In this document: one piece after another, positions 16,753-26,486 of the stretch
How the letters are laid out: each line of letters opens with the position of its first letter
How positions within the stretch are numbered: the stretch's first letter is position 1
NCBI RefSeq assembly: GCF_036549475.1
Contig: NZ_JAZHLI010000011.1
Location: 36,616 to 100,615 of the forward strand
Direction: 5' to 3'
Length of the DNA: 64,000 bases
DNA from: Aurantimonas sp036549475
GTDB lineage: Bacteria > Pseudomonadota > Alphaproteobacteria > Rhizobiales > Rhizobiaceae
Made by a program: the position numbers and the translations under genes
Notes under the pieces: generated by a model
The model's database searches: none
What the model saw: only the letters and a program-made list of their open reading frames with translations
What the model was told of the DNA's origin: nothing

Positions 16753-17313
16753 ATGGGCTGGACTGACGAACGCGTGGAGCTGTTGAAGCAGCTCTGGACC
16801 GAAGGCCTGAGTGCCAGCCAGATCGCCGATCGCCTCGGCGGCGTCAGCCGCAATGCCGTGATCGGCAAGGTGCACCGCCTGAAACTCGAATCGCGGGCCC
16901 GCCAGCCCAATGTGGCGCAGCCGGTGGCGGTCGAACGCCCTGCCCCGCGCCGTGCCGCCGAGGTCGAGACCGTCGAGATGGTCGTGCCCGCACGCCTCGT
17001 CGCCGCCTCCGCGCAGGCCCCCGGCCGCGCCATGCCCCGCACCATGGGCGCCACCGCGCTCAAGATGGAGCCGGAGGAAGAGCTGGAGGTGGTCGCCGAG
17101 CCGCACACGCGCGAAAGCGCCGAAGTGGTGCCGATCGCCCGCAAGCTCAGCCTCGTTGAACTCAGCGAGACCACCTGCAAATGGCCGGTCGGCGACCCGA
17201 TGAAGCCGGACTTCCATTTCTGCGGCAACAGCGCGCGCGATTCCTCGCCCTATTGCGCCTATCACGCCAAGCTCGCCTTCCAGCCCTTCTCGGATCGTCG
17301 CCGCTCGCGCTGA
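16753..17313 (+). CDS. gcrA: Cell-cycle transcription factor GcrA
   Basis: 186 residues starting MGWTDERVELLKQLW with AAGGAG 6 bases upstream. The N-terminal helix-turn-helix is GLSASQIADRLGGVSRNAVI. A variable linker follows, then the conserved C-terminal block TCKWPVGDP and FHFCGNSARDSSPYCAYH that contacts sigma-70. GcrA works with CcrM DNA methylation to time division and replication genes. An upstream extension of the frame has no start support. It is convergent with phoB. Confidence 0.96.
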   Translation: MGWTDERVELLKQLWTEGLSASQIADRLGGVSRNAVIGKVHRLKLESRARQPNVAQPVAVERPAPRRAAEVETVEMVVPARLVAASAQAPGRAMPRTMGATALKMEPEEELEVVAEPHTRESAEVVPIARKLSLVELSETTCKWPVGDPMKPDFHFCGNSARDSSPYCAYHAKLAFQPFSDRRRSR

Positions 17314-17338
17314 CGCCTCCCTTTCGGTCGAAACGACA

Positions 17339-17371
17339 GACACCCCGCGAGGCCAGGCCGCGCGGGGTGTC
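17339..17371. terminator. Bidirectional terminator between gcrA and phoB
   Basis: GACACCCCGCG (17339-17349) and CGCGGGGTGTC (17361-17371) form a perfect 11-bp stem between two convergent genes, with a short T-rich flank on the + side. Confidence 0.75.
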
Positions 17372-17411
17372 TTCTATGCCGTGATGTCTGCCGGGTGCGG
17401 GCGGCCCGGTG

Positions 17412-18155
17412 TCAGGCGCCCGCACCGACCCGCGTGCGCGCCGGCGCCGCGACGGGCTTGGATGCGCTGAACTGTTCGTCGAGGGCGTAGCCGGCGCCAC
17501 GCACGGTGCGGATCGGGTCCCGCTGCCGGCCGCGATTGATCGCCTTGCGCAGGCGCCCGACATGCACGTCCACGGTGCGCTCGTCGACATAGATGTCCCG
17601 GCCCCAGACGCCGTCCAGCAGCTGCTCGCGGGAGAACACCCGGCCCGGCGACTGCATGAAGAATTCCATCAGCTTGAACTCCGTCGGCCCGAGCTTGATC
17701 TCGCGGCCGCCGCGCCTCACCCGGTGCGTCTCGCGGTCGAGGTCGATGTCGCCGGCGACGAGCTGGCTGGAAATCTTCTCCGGCTTGGACCGGCGCAGCA
17801 TCGCCCGAACCCGGGCGATCAGCTCCGGCGTCGAGAACGGCTTGACGACGTAGTCGTCGGCGCCGACCGAAAGCCCGCGCACCCGCTCGCTCTCCTCGCC
17901 GCGCGCCGTCAGCATGAGGATCGGCAGGCGCTCGGTCTCCTCGCGCTGGCGCAGGCGGCGGCACAGCTCGACACCCGACAGCCCCGGCAGCATCCAGTCG
18001 AGGATCAGCAGGTCCGGGACTTCTTCCTTCAGCCGGATGTCGGCCTCGTCGCCCCGGTCGATGACGTCGACGACATAGCCCTCGGCCTCGAGATTGTACC
18101 GCAGGAGGATCCCGAGGGCCTCCTCGTCCTCGACGACGACGATCCGTGCGCTCAT
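17412..18155 (-). CDS. phoB: Phosphate regulon response regulator PhoB
   Basis: 247 residues. Receiver domain with acidic pocket VVVEDEE, phospho-Asp53 in LLILDWMLPG and the Lys in VKPFS. A winged-helix domain follows: GPTEFKLMEFFMQSPGRVF, then the recognition region DERTVDVHVGRLRKAI and wing RTVRGAGYAL. Phosphorylated PhoB binds Pho boxes such as the one before pstS. It is the last gene of phoR-pstSCAB-phoU-phoB and begins 1 bp after the phoU stop. Confidence 0.96.
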   Translation of the reverse strand: MSARIVVVEDEEALGILLRYNLEAEGYVVDVIDRGDEADIRLKEEVPDLLILDWMLPGLSGVELCRRLRQREETERLPILMLTARGEESERVRGLSVGADDYVVKPFSTPELIARVRAMLRRSKPEKISSQLVAGDIDLDRETHRVRRGGREIKLGPTEFKLMEFFMQSPGRVFSREQLLDGVWGRDIYVDERTVDVHVGRLRKAINRGRQRDPIRTVRGAGYALDEQFSASKPVAAPARTRVGAGA

Positions 18156-18156
18156 C

Positions 18157-18894
18157 TCAGACCTCGCGATCCTGGGCGTTCAGCACGGGCTGCGTCATCG
18201 TCGCCGTTTTGTCGCCCTTCGGACGTTCGTCCGCGATCTGCTGGCCGGTCTCGATGTAGTAGATCGTCTCGGCGATGTTGGTGGCGTGGTCGCCGATCCG
18301 CTCGATGTTCTTGGCGCTGAACAGAAGGTGCGTGCAGGAGGTGATGTTGCGTGGATCCTCCATCATGTAGGTCAGCAGCTCACGGAAGATCGACGTGTAC
18401 ATGGCGTCGATCTGCTCGTCATTGTCGCGCACCGCCAGCGCCCGTTCGGAGTCGCGCTCGCCATAGGCGTCGAGCACTTCCTTCAGCTGTTCGAGCGCCA
18501 GTTCCGACATGTGCTCGATGCCGCGCACCAGCTGGACCGGCTGGGCATGGTCGTGCACCGCGATCACCCGCTTGGCGATGTTCTTGGCCAGGTCGCCGAT
18601 CCGCTCCAGATCGTTGGAGATGCGGATCGCGCCGACGATCTCGCGCAGGTCTACGGACATGGGCTGGCGCTTGGCGATCGTCAGGATCGCCCGCTCGTCG
18701 AGCGTGCGCTGCGCCTCGTCCAGCAGCACGTCGTCTGCGACCACCGACTGGGCAAGGCCCCAGTCGCTGCGCATCAGCGCGGCGACGGATTGCTCGACCA
18801 TCCGCTCGGCCATGCCCCCCATCTCGGAGATCCGGCGGACGATCAGCTTCAGCTCGTCCTCGTAGGACGTGACGATGTGTTCGGACATGACCAT
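18157..18894 (-). CDS. phoU: Phosphate signalling protein PhoU
   Basis: 245 residues from ATG 18894 with AGGAGG 8 bases upstream. Two three-helix PhoU repeats: the first starts YEDELKLIVRRISEMGGM and the second AVHDHAQPVQLVRGIEHM. Metal-cluster type motifs DLREIVGAIRISNDLERIGDLA and NIERIGDHATNIAE are intact. PhoU links Pst transport to PhoR and keeps the Pho response off when phosphate is ample. It sits between pstB and phoB. Confidence 0.96.
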   Translation of the reverse strand: MVMSEHIVTSYEDELKLIVRRISEMGGMAERMVEQSVAALMRSDWGLAQSVVADDVLLDEAQRTLDERAILTIAKRQPMSVDLREIVGAIRISNDLERIGDLAKNIAKRVIAVHDHAQPVQLVRGIEHMSELALEQLKEVLDAYGERDSERALAVRDNDEQIDAMYTSIFRELLTYMMEDPRNITSCTHLLFSAKNIERIGDHATNIAETIYYIETGQQIADERPKGDKTATMTQPVLNAQDREV

Positions 18895-18913
18895 GGCCGC
18901 TTCCTCCTGTCGA

Positions 18914-19726
<813 letters not shown>

Positions 19727-19745
19727 GGTGGTGTCCCGTTGCATT

Positions 19746-21035
19746 CTACCAGCGCCTTTCGAAGCGACGACGCAAGATGATCGCAGTGATGTTCATGAGC
19801 GAAAGAAAGATGAGAAGCACGCAGATCGCGGCACTTGTGCGTGCGACGAAGCCGCGCTCCGGGCTGTCGAACCAGATGAAGATCTGGGTCGGGAGCGCCG
19901 TGGAGGCTTCCATGAAGCTGTCCGGCGCGGCGACGATGAAGGCGTTCATGCCAATCAGCAGCAACGGAGCCGTCTCGCCCAGCGCCTGCGCCAGGCCGAT
20001 GATGACGCCGGTCATGATGCCGGGGGCCGCCAGCGGCAGGACATGGTGGCCGATCACCTGCATGTCCGACGCGCCGACGCCGCGGGCGGCCTCGCGAATG
20101 GACGGTGGCACCGCCTTGAGGGCGCTGCGCGTGGTGATGATGATCGTCGGCAGGGTCATCAGCGCCAGCACCAGGCCGCCGACCAGCGGCACCGATCGCG
20201 GCATGCCGAAGAAGCCGATGAACAGGGCCAGGCCGAGAAGGCCGAACACCACCGAGGGTACGGCGGCGAGATTGTTGACGTTGATCTCGATGAAGTCGGT
20301 GAACTTGTTCTTGCTGGCATATTCCTCGAGGTACACCGCCGCCCCGACGCCCAGCGGCACGCTGACCAGAAGACAGATGAGCAGCAGGTAGAACGAGCCG
20401 ACAATGGCGCCGCGCAGGCCCGCGATCTCGGGGAAGCGGCTGTCTGCCGAGGTGAACAGGTCCCAGGCGAAGGTCGAGCGGATGCGATCCTCGGCCTGCA
20501 GCGTCTGGAACCGGGAAATCGCCTCGTCGTTCAGCGGCCGCCGGTTCTCCGGCTGGGCCGTGGTGATCACACCCTCATAGAGCTGTTCGTAGGAATCAGT
20601 GACCGGCACCCACAGCGACAGCGTCTCGCCCGGCTGCAGCGTGCCGGCTTCCAGCGTGTCGCGGATGATGTATTGCGCCCCGTTGCTCAGGATCGAGGTG
20701 ACCGCGCGCTGATCCGCGCGCTCCTGGGCCTCGGGAAACAGCTTGAGGATGGATTCGTCGGCCAGCGGTCCGGGCCGGACGTTGACCCCTTCGGCAGCCT
20801 CCGGCGGCACGGTGACGTCGATCCGCACCTGCGTCTGCGTCCAGGCCGGCAGCGACGTCATGATCACCGAGCCGACCAGCACGGCCAGCATCGACAGGGC
20901 GAAGATGATCGCCGCAAGACCGTAGATCCGCAGCCGCGTCTGCTTGCGCCGACGGGTCTTCAGGCTGTTGCGGATCGCCGTCCGGACATCGTTCTCGGGC
21001 AGCGTGGCGATACCGTCCAGGGTGGTGTCAGTCAT
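19746..21035 (-). CDS. pstA: Phosphate ABC transporter permease PstA
   Basis: 429 residues. One N-terminal membrane helix (residues about 35-60), a periplasmic region of about 150 residues (the long alphaproteobacterial form), then the binding-protein-dependent permease domain with the EAA loop IREAARGVGASDMQVIGHHV around residue 315. It overlaps pstC by 8 bp and stops 20 bp before the pstB start. Confidence 0.95.
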   Translation of the reverse strand: MTDTTLDGIATLPENDVRTAIRNSLKTRRRKQTRLRIYGLAAIIFALSMLAVLVGSVIMTSLPAWTQTQVRIDVTVPPEAAEGVNVRPGPLADESILKLFPEAQERADQRAVTSILSNGAQYIIRDTLEAGTLQPGETLSLWVPVTDSYEQLYEGVITTAQPENRRPLNDEAISRFQTLQAEDRIRSTFAWDLFTSADSRFPEIAGLRGAIVGSFYLLLICLLVSVPLGVGAAVYLEEYASKNKFTDFIEINVNNLAAVPSVVFGLLGLALFIGFFGMPRSVPLVGGLVLALMTLPTIIITTRSALKAVPPSIREAARGVGASDMQVIGHHVLPLAAPGIMTGVIIGLAQALGETAPLLLIGMNAFIVAAPDSFMEASTALPTQIFIWFDSPERGFVARTSAAICVLLIFLSLMNITAIILRRRFERRW

Positions 21036-22410
21036 ATTGTTCCCGATACTTTCTGACGATCCCGAGAGCCAGGAGGTTGAGCGCCAGGGTGGCGATGAAC
21101 AGGCTGAGGCCGAGGCCGAAGGCAGCCAGCGTCTTCGGATTGTCGAAGGCGGTGTCGCCGATCAGCAGCGTGACGATCTGCACGGTGACGGTGGTGACGC
21201 CCTCGAGGGGGTTGGCAGTGAGATTGGCGGTCAGACCCGCCGCCATCACCACGATCATGGTCTCGCCGATGGCGCGGCTGGTGGCCAGCAGGATGCCGCC
21301 GACGATACCGGGGAGCGCCGCCGGCAGGATGACCTTGGTCACCGTCTCGTTGCGGTTGGCGCCCAGCCCCAGCGAGCCATCGCGCAGCGACGTGGGCACC
21401 GCGTTGATGGCGTCGTCGGCCAGCGAGGAGATGAACGGGATGAGCATGACGCCCATCACCAGCCCCGGCACGATCGCCGCGGTGGGAGACACCGGGACAC
21501 CGATCGAGGCGCCGAACTCGCGGATCGCCGGAGACACGATCAGCACGGCGAAGAAGCCGTAGACCAGCGTCGGGATGCCGGCGAGCACCTCGATCAGCGG
21601 CTTGACCGCGCTGCGCACCGGCTGGGAGGCGAACTCCGCCATGTAGATCGCGGCAAACAGGCCGACCGGCGTCGCCACGGCCATGGCGATCAGCGCGATC
21701 ATCAGCGTGCCGGCGAAGACGGGGATTGCACCGAATGCGCCAGACGAGGCGACCTGGTCGGGCCGGATGGCGATCTGCGTGTCCCAGCGCGTGCCGAACA
21801 GGAACTCCGTCACCGGCACCAGCGAGAAGAAGCGGAACCCCTCGAAGACCAGCGACACGAGGATCCCGACGGTCGCCAGGATCGAGACGGTCGCACAGAC
21901 GATGAGAATGCCGCGAATGACCCGCTCGGTCTTCTCACGCGCCCGGAAGCGCAGCGAAATGCGGGGCAGGATCAGGAGCACGGCCAGAATGCAGACCGCC
22001 ACGACCGCGACGGGCAGCAGCCAGCTGGACAGTTGCTGGGCGGCGACCAGCGTCTGGGCACCTTCGAGAATGTAGGGCTCTGGCGTGCCGAAGGTCGTTC
22101 CGCTCGCGGCCTGCTGCACCTGGCTGACCAGAAGGCTTAGCTGGGCGGGCGTGGCGGCGTCGCGGATCAGGTCCGGCAGGGCCGAGATGACGACGGAACG
22201 CAGGACCACCGGCGCCAGCATCAGCCAGCCGACGATGAGGACCAGGCTCGGGACGAGGACGCTGAGGGCGACCAGGTAGCCGTGATATTTCGGCAGGGAG
22301 TGCAGCTTGCCTTCCTCGCCCCTCGGAATGGTCTTGGCACGTCGCGCAGCGTAGCCGAAAGCCAGGAAGGCGAAGACGACGGGAATGAGAAAGACGTAGG
22401 AAAGTGGCAA
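21028..22410 (-). CDS. pstC: Phosphate ABC transporter permease PstC
   Basis: About 460 residues. The likely start is TTG 22410 (AGGGGA about 8 bases upstream), giving LPLSYVFLIPVVFAFLAFGY as first helix. A TTG at 22443 is open but lies inside a perfect hairpin. The long N-terminal part with two or three helices is the alphaproteobacterial PstC form. The permease core carries the EAA-like loop PTSLRDGSLGLGANRNETV. It pairs with PstA to form the phosphate channel. Confidence 0.94.
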   Translation of the reverse strand: MPLSYVFLIPVVFAFLAFGYAARRAKTIPRGEEGKLHSLPKYHGYLVALSVLVPSLVLIVGWLMLAPVVLRSVVISALPDLIRDAATPAQLSLLVSQVQQAASGTTFGTPEPYILEGAQTLVAAQQLSSWLLPVAVVAVCILAVLLILPRISLRFRAREKTERVIRGILIVCATVSILATVGILVSLVFEGFRFFSLVPVTEFLFGTRWDTQIAIRPDQVASSGAFGAIPVFAGTLMIALIAMAVATPVGLFAAIYMAEFASQPVRSAVKPLIEVLAGIPTLVYGFFAVLIVSPAIREFGASIGVPVSPTAAIVPGLVMGVMLIPFISSLADDAINAVPTSLRDGSLGLGANRNETVTKVILPAALPGIVGGILLATSRAIGETMIVVMAAGLTANLTANPLEGVTTVTVQIVTLLIGDTAFDNPKTLAAFGLGLSLFIATLALNLLALGIVRKYREQYD

Positions 22411-22432
22411 GGCGCTGATCCCCTGAAGATGT

Positions 22433-22455
22433 CTGCCGGCCAAAATGGCCGGCAG
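22433..22455 (-). other. Perfect hairpin between pstS and pstC
   Basis: CTGCCGGCC (22433-22441) and GGCCGGCAG (22447-22455) form a 9-bp stem with loop AAAAT in the pstS-pstC intercistronic gap. No T-run follows. It may protect the 3' end of pstS mRNA so that the binding protein is made in excess over the permease. Confidence 0.7.
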
Positions 22456-22482
22456 ACGGGTCGTTCTATGAAGACGTCAGCT

Positions 22483-23517
22483 TCAGGACGGGTTTTCCAT
22501 CGCCTTGCCGGCGGTGGCGTTTTCCTGGACCTTCGCCAGTTCCTCGGCCGACAGCGGGACGAGGCCGCGCTCCTCGAGGTAGCCACCGGTGGCCAGTGCT
22601 TCGCTGCTGACGTACTCGGCAACGAAATCCTGGAGGCCCGGAATGGCTTCGCGATGGTCGTTCTTGATGTAGATGAACAGCGGGCGCGACACGCCGTACT
22701 CACCGGACGCAACCGTCTCTTCCGAAGGCACGACGCCGTCGATCGAGGCAGCCTTCAGCGTGTCCTGGTTCTCGAAGAGGAACGAGTAGCCGAAGATGCC
22801 GAGGGCATTGTCATCGGACGTCAGGCGCTGGACGATCAGGTTGTCGTTCTCGCCGGCTTCGACGAACGGGCCGTCGGTGCGCATGCGCTGGCAGACTTCT
22901 TCCTTGCGCTCTTCCTCGAGAGCCTCGATGGCCGGGAAGGCTTCGCAGCCCTCTTCCATCACCAGCTCGACCCAGGCGTCACGGGTGCCGGACGTCGGGG
23001 GCGGACCGTAGACGAGGATCGGCTGGTCGGGCAGCGAGGAATCGATCTCGCTCCAGTTCATGTAGGGGTTCGGCACGATCTCGCCGTCGACCTCGACCTC
23101 GCCGGCCAGGGCCTGGAAGAGCTGCGCCTTGGTGACCTGGACGTCGGCGCCCGAGCGGGCCATCGCGAGCGACAGGGCGTCATTGCCGAGGAGAACTTCG
23201 GTCACGTTGGTGACGCCGTTCTTCTTGCAGAGCTCCCACTCGGATTCGGTCATGGCGCGCGAAGCGCCGGTGATGTCGGGCGTCTGTGCGCCGATGCCGC
23301 CGCAGAAGATCTGCATGCCGCCGCCGGTTCCGGTCGACTCGAGAACGGGGGCGGTCATGCCCGACTCGTTCGCGAACTGCTCGACGACTGCCTGCGTGTA
23401 CGGGAACACCGTCGAGGAACCGACGATCTGGATCTGGTCGCGGCTCTGGGCGCCGGCATGACCGACGAGAGAAAGGGCCGTGCCGAGCGCGAGGCCGGCG
23501 ATGAGCGTGTTCTTCAC
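22483..23517 (-). CDS. pstS: Periplasmic phosphate-binding protein PstS
   Basis: 344 residues from a GTG start at 23517 with AAGGAG 8 bases upstream. The signal peptide KNTLIAGLALGTALSLVGHA is followed by the phosphate loop IVGSSTVFPYTQAV. Other family motifs are GTGGGMQIFCGG, DITGASRAM and GTRDAWVELVM. It delivers phosphate to PstCA. A Pho box and -10 lie about 100 bp upstream. Confidence 0.95.
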   Translation of the reverse strand: MKNTLIAGLALGTALSLVGHAGAQSRDQIQIVGSSTVFPYTQAVVEQFANESGMTAPVLESTGTGGGMQIFCGGIGAQTPDITGASRAMTESEWELCKKNGVTNVTEVLLGNDALSLAMARSGADVQVTKAQLFQALAGEVEVDGEIVPNPYMNWSEIDSSLPDQPILVYGPPPTSGTRDAWVELVMEEGCEAFPAIEALEEERKEEVCQRMRTDGPFVEAGENDNLIVQRLTSDDNALGIFGYSFLFENQDTLKAASIDGVVPSEETVASGEYGVSRPLFIYIKNDHREAIPGLQDFVAEYVSSEALATGGYLEERGLVPLSAEELAKVQENATAGKAMENPS

Positions 23518-23618
23518 GGGTGAGTCTCCTTGTGGAGTTTCATTGTCGAACCGAGCTTTTCGTTGCCACCCTGCTTGGCGGCTGCGGTTCGAGGACACCT
23601 CTAACGGCGCTGGAAGAA

Positions 23619-23653
23619 CCCTATATGACACGCAGATTGCATCTTTATGACAG
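23619..23653 (-). promoter_or_regulatory. Pho box and -10 of the pst operon
   Basis: On the minus strand three half-sites sit at 11-bp steps: CTGTCAT (23653-23647), a weaker ATGCAAT (23642-23636), and GTGTCAT (23631-23625). TATAGG (23624-23619) follows directly as -10. PhoB replaces the -35 at such promoters. The box starts 14 bp after the phoR stop, so phoR and pstS have separable transcription. Confidence 0.85.
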
Positions 23654-23666
23654 TGCAAGCGGCTGT

Positions 23667-24977
23667 TTATGATGAAGAATTTCCGGTGACCCCGGATTCG
23701 CCCCGTGGCAGGGGCAGGCGTGCGGTGAAGACCGAGCCCACGCCGATGGTGGACTCGACCAGGAGTCGGCCGCGATGGCGCAGCAGAATGTTGCGGCTGA
23801 TCGACAGGCCGAGCCCCGTCCCGCGCTTGGCCCGAGAGCGGCCGGGATCGACCCGGTAGAAGCGTTCGGTGAGCCGCGGCACATGCTCGGCCGCGATGCC
23901 CGGCCCGAAGTCGCGCACGGCGGCGTCGACATAGGTTTCGCCGCGCTCGACCGTGCGCGTCAGCGACATCTCCACCCGCGTGCCGCTCTCGCCGTATTTG
24001 CAGGCATTCTCGACGAGGTTGGAGAATACCTGCATCAGCTCGTCCTCGTCGCCGGCGATCACCACCGGCTCCTCCGGCACGTCCAGGGCGAGTTCCAGGC
24101 CAAGCTGTTCGGCCATCGGCTCCAGCTGGGTCTCCACCTTGCGCAGGACGGCCGTCAGGTCGACCATGGTCGAGACCGGCACGTGGCGCTTCATCTCGAC
24201 CCGTGACAGCGACAACAGGTCGTCGATCAGCCGCGACATGCGGGTCGCCTGTTCGCGCATGATGCCGAGAAACTTCTCGCGCGCCACTGCGTCGTCCCTG
24301 GCCGGGCCCAGCAGCGTCTCGATGAAGCCCGACAGCGAGGCCAGCGGCGTGCGCAGTTCGTGGCTGGCATTGGCGACGAAGTCGGTGCGCATGCGCTCGA
24401 TGCGCAATTCGGCGGTCCGGTCGCTGAACAGGATCAGGTAGAAATGCGGCCGCTCGCCCTGATAGGGCGGGATCGGCAGGATCTCGACCTGCCAGACCCG
24501 CTCAACGGGACGGCGCTCCTCGATCGTCACCCGGCCGGGCTGGGCGTCGCGCAGCACCGTCTCGACGGCCGCCAGCAACTCGGGCGAGCGGAATCGCAGC
24601 GACAGCGCGTCGCCGAGCGCCATGTTGCCGAAGCCGATCAGCGAGGCGGGGTTGCGGTAGCGCAGCAGCATCTGGCGGTCGATGATGAAGGCCGGCTGCT
24701 GCAGCGCCTCGGCGACGGACTTCACCCCCCGCCCCGGCCAGACCAGCTCCGGGCGGTCGGCGGCAGAGGCGCCCCGCCCCCGCCGGTCGGCCCGCGGCGG
24801 CAGGTAGAACACCGCCATGGCGAGAAGAAACACCGCGAGGCAGCCGAGCGCCGCTTCGGGCACGGCCAGCGCCAGCGTCCCCAGGCCGATGGCCAGGACG
24901 AACGCCACCGGCCGCGCGCGCACGGTGCGGGCCCGCGCCACCACGGGTTCCTCCTCCGATCCCTCCGGGACGGTCAT
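23667..24977 (-). CDS. phoR: Phosphate regulon sensor kinase PhoR
   Basis: 436 residues. Two N-terminal membrane helices (about 23-40 and 43-60), a PAS domain (about 88-190), HisKA with His206 in NASHELRTPLASLSGF, and an HATPase domain with N box NLVENACKYGE, G1 FGPGIAAEH and G2 KRGTGLGLSIS. Together with the Pst system and PhoU it controls PhoB phosphorylation. It is first in the phosphate cluster. Confidence 0.95.
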   Translation of the reverse strand: MTVPEGSEEEPVVARARTVRARPVAFVLAIGLGTLALAVPEAALGCLAVFLLAMAVFYLPPRADRRGRGASAADRPELVWPGRGVKSVAEALQQPAFIIDRQMLLRYRNPASLIGFGNMALGDALSLRFRSPELLAAVETVLRDAQPGRVTIEERRPVERVWQVEILPIPPYQGERPHFYLILFSDRTAELRIERMRTDFVANASHELRTPLASLSGFIETLLGPARDDAVAREKFLGIMREQATRMSRLIDDLLSLSRVEMKRHVPVSTMVDLTAVLRKVETQLEPMAEQLGLELALDVPEEPVVIAGDEDELMQVFSNLVENACKYGESGTRVEMSLTRTVERGETYVDAAVRDFGPGIAAEHVPRLTERFYRVDPGRSRAKRGTGLGLSISRNILLRHRGRLLVESTIGVGSVFTARLPLPRGESGVTGNSSS

Positions 24978-25109
24978 GAAGGCACCTGTGCGGCGGCGGC
25001 GAATCGGCGGCTGGAGCGGAACGACATCCGCACCTCGTAGCGCCGGTTTGTCGCCGTCACATGACGGTTGACGATGTCTGGTGCTCTCGCCGGCCGGGGA
25101 GCTCCGGCG

Positions 25110-26243
25110 CTAGTCGATCTGCTGGACACGAAAGCCGTAGACATTCAGATCGTTGGGGCCGGCGCCGATCTGCGGATCGATCGCCAGCCGGGCAGCGCCC
25201 GTGGCCGCCGCCGGCACCTCCATGTCGAAGACGAAGGTCTGCTCCGCCGCATCCACCTGGAAGCGCTGGCGCCCGCACACCGTCTCGCCGCCGAACAGGC
25301 AGCTCACGCTGAATTCGCGGGGCGCTTCGTCGGGCGAGCCCACGGTGAGTTCGGCCCGGGTCAGGCGGCCGGCGATCTCGTCGACGATTCCGGCGCCGAT
25401 GACCAGGCCGATCTCCGACCCGTCGCCCTCGGCCGGCGTAGCGATCTGCACCGCCATGCGCCCCCCGGTGCCGGCGACCGCGCTGGCGCTGGCGCCGCTC
25501 TGGGCGGCTATCTTCTCCAGTTCGGTCCCGGCGAAGACGTCGATCCACTGGTCCGCCGAGGGCCGGCCGCCGAGCGCTGGATCGGCATTCGCCGCGTCGA
25601 TCGTCTCGGCGATGGTCGGGCCCTCGGCCTCGGTCGCCTCGCGTTGGGGCGTGCCGGGCAAGAGCGGCAGCACGATCCAGATCGCCGCCGTGACCAGCAG
25701 CAGCAGGAGGACGACGATGACCGCCCCCACCGCCTTGTTGCTGCGTTGGCTCCAGGGAAGCTTGCGCTTCGGCTTGTAGTCGGGCGACCAGCGGTCGCGC
25801 GCAGGCCGTGCCCCGGCGGCCGGCGCCGACGGGACGGCCGCGTCCGGCGTGCCTGGTGCGGCAGCCATGCCCGCCGCCGTGTCGTCGGTCTCGCGATCGT
25901 CCCCGGCCGGTGGCGTCCCGTCCTCCGGCTGCGGCTCAGGCTCGGCCGGTTCCTGCGGAGCGCCGCCCGGCTCGGCGTCAGCCGACACCGGGACATCCGC
26001 CCCATCCGGGTCCGCATCGTCCGCATGGTCGAACGGCGCCGGATATTCGGCCTCGATCGCCTCGATCGCGGCGATCAGCTGCTCGCGCTTGCGGTCGGTT
26101 TCCGCCTCGTTGCCGGGCTGCGCCGTCTGCACGCGCAGGATGGCGCGCTCGGCCGCCTCGTAGACCACGAGGCGAAAGTCCGGATCGGCGGCATTGCCCT
26201 TCTGCAGCGCGCGCCTGACGCTTTGTTCGATCGCGCTGGCCAA
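25110..26243 (-). CDS. Conserved single-pass membrane protein, unknown function
   Basis: 377 residues from a TTG start (GGAG 9 bases upstream). I do not recognise a characterised family. Layout: residues 1-65 helical and charged, cytosolic (IEQSVRRALQKGN, then EAETDRKREQLIAAIEAIE); 70-150 acidic Pro/Ala linker; a basic KPKRKLPWSQRSNKA anchor; one membrane helix near 172-195; and an extracytoplasmic beta-rich domain of about 180 residues with two cysteines (VSCLFGGETVCGRQRFQ). The topology suggests a cell-envelope scaffold or sensor. It lies upstream of phoR on the same strand, 132 bp away, so read-through is possible. Confidence 0.7.
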   Translation of the reverse strand: MASAIEQSVRRALQKGNAADPDFRLVVYEAAERAILRVQTAQPGNEAETDRKREQLIAAIEAIEAEYPAPFDHADDADPDGADVPVSADAEPGGAPQEPAEPEPQPEDGTPPAGDDRETDDTAAGMAAAPGTPDAAVPSAPAAGARPARDRWSPDYKPKRKLPWSQRSNKAVGAVIVVLLLLLVTAAIWIVLPLLPGTPQREATEAEGPTIAETIDAANADPALGGRPSADQWIDVFAGTELEKIAAQSGASASAVAGTGGRMAVQIATPAEGDGSEIGLVIGAGIVDEIAGRLTRAELTVGSPDEAPREFSVSCLFGGETVCGRQRFQVDAAEQTFVFDMEVPAAATGAARLAIDPQIGAGPNDLNVYGFRVQQID

Positions 26244-26486
26244 GGACGGTCACTCCATTTGCAAAGAGCCCCTCGACGACATGCGCACGATGGGAAGGAA
26301 TGGGACGACACTAGTCGGCGCCCATGCGGCGTTCAATCCCGTGCCGGGCTGGCAATCCCGGGCCGGGGCTGGAACTTAACCACCGCCGTCTGGACCCAGC
26401 CTGACGCCGTGCCCCCGCCCCTGCGTTCTGCTATGGAGTGCCGGTTGCCGCGTCGCTCGCGGCTCTGATGTCAAAGGAGAAGCGCC

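Noticed and set aside
22410..22443. TTG 22443 as pstC start
   Set aside because: It lies in the perfect pstS-pstC hairpin and lacks a ribosome site; TTG 22410 has one.
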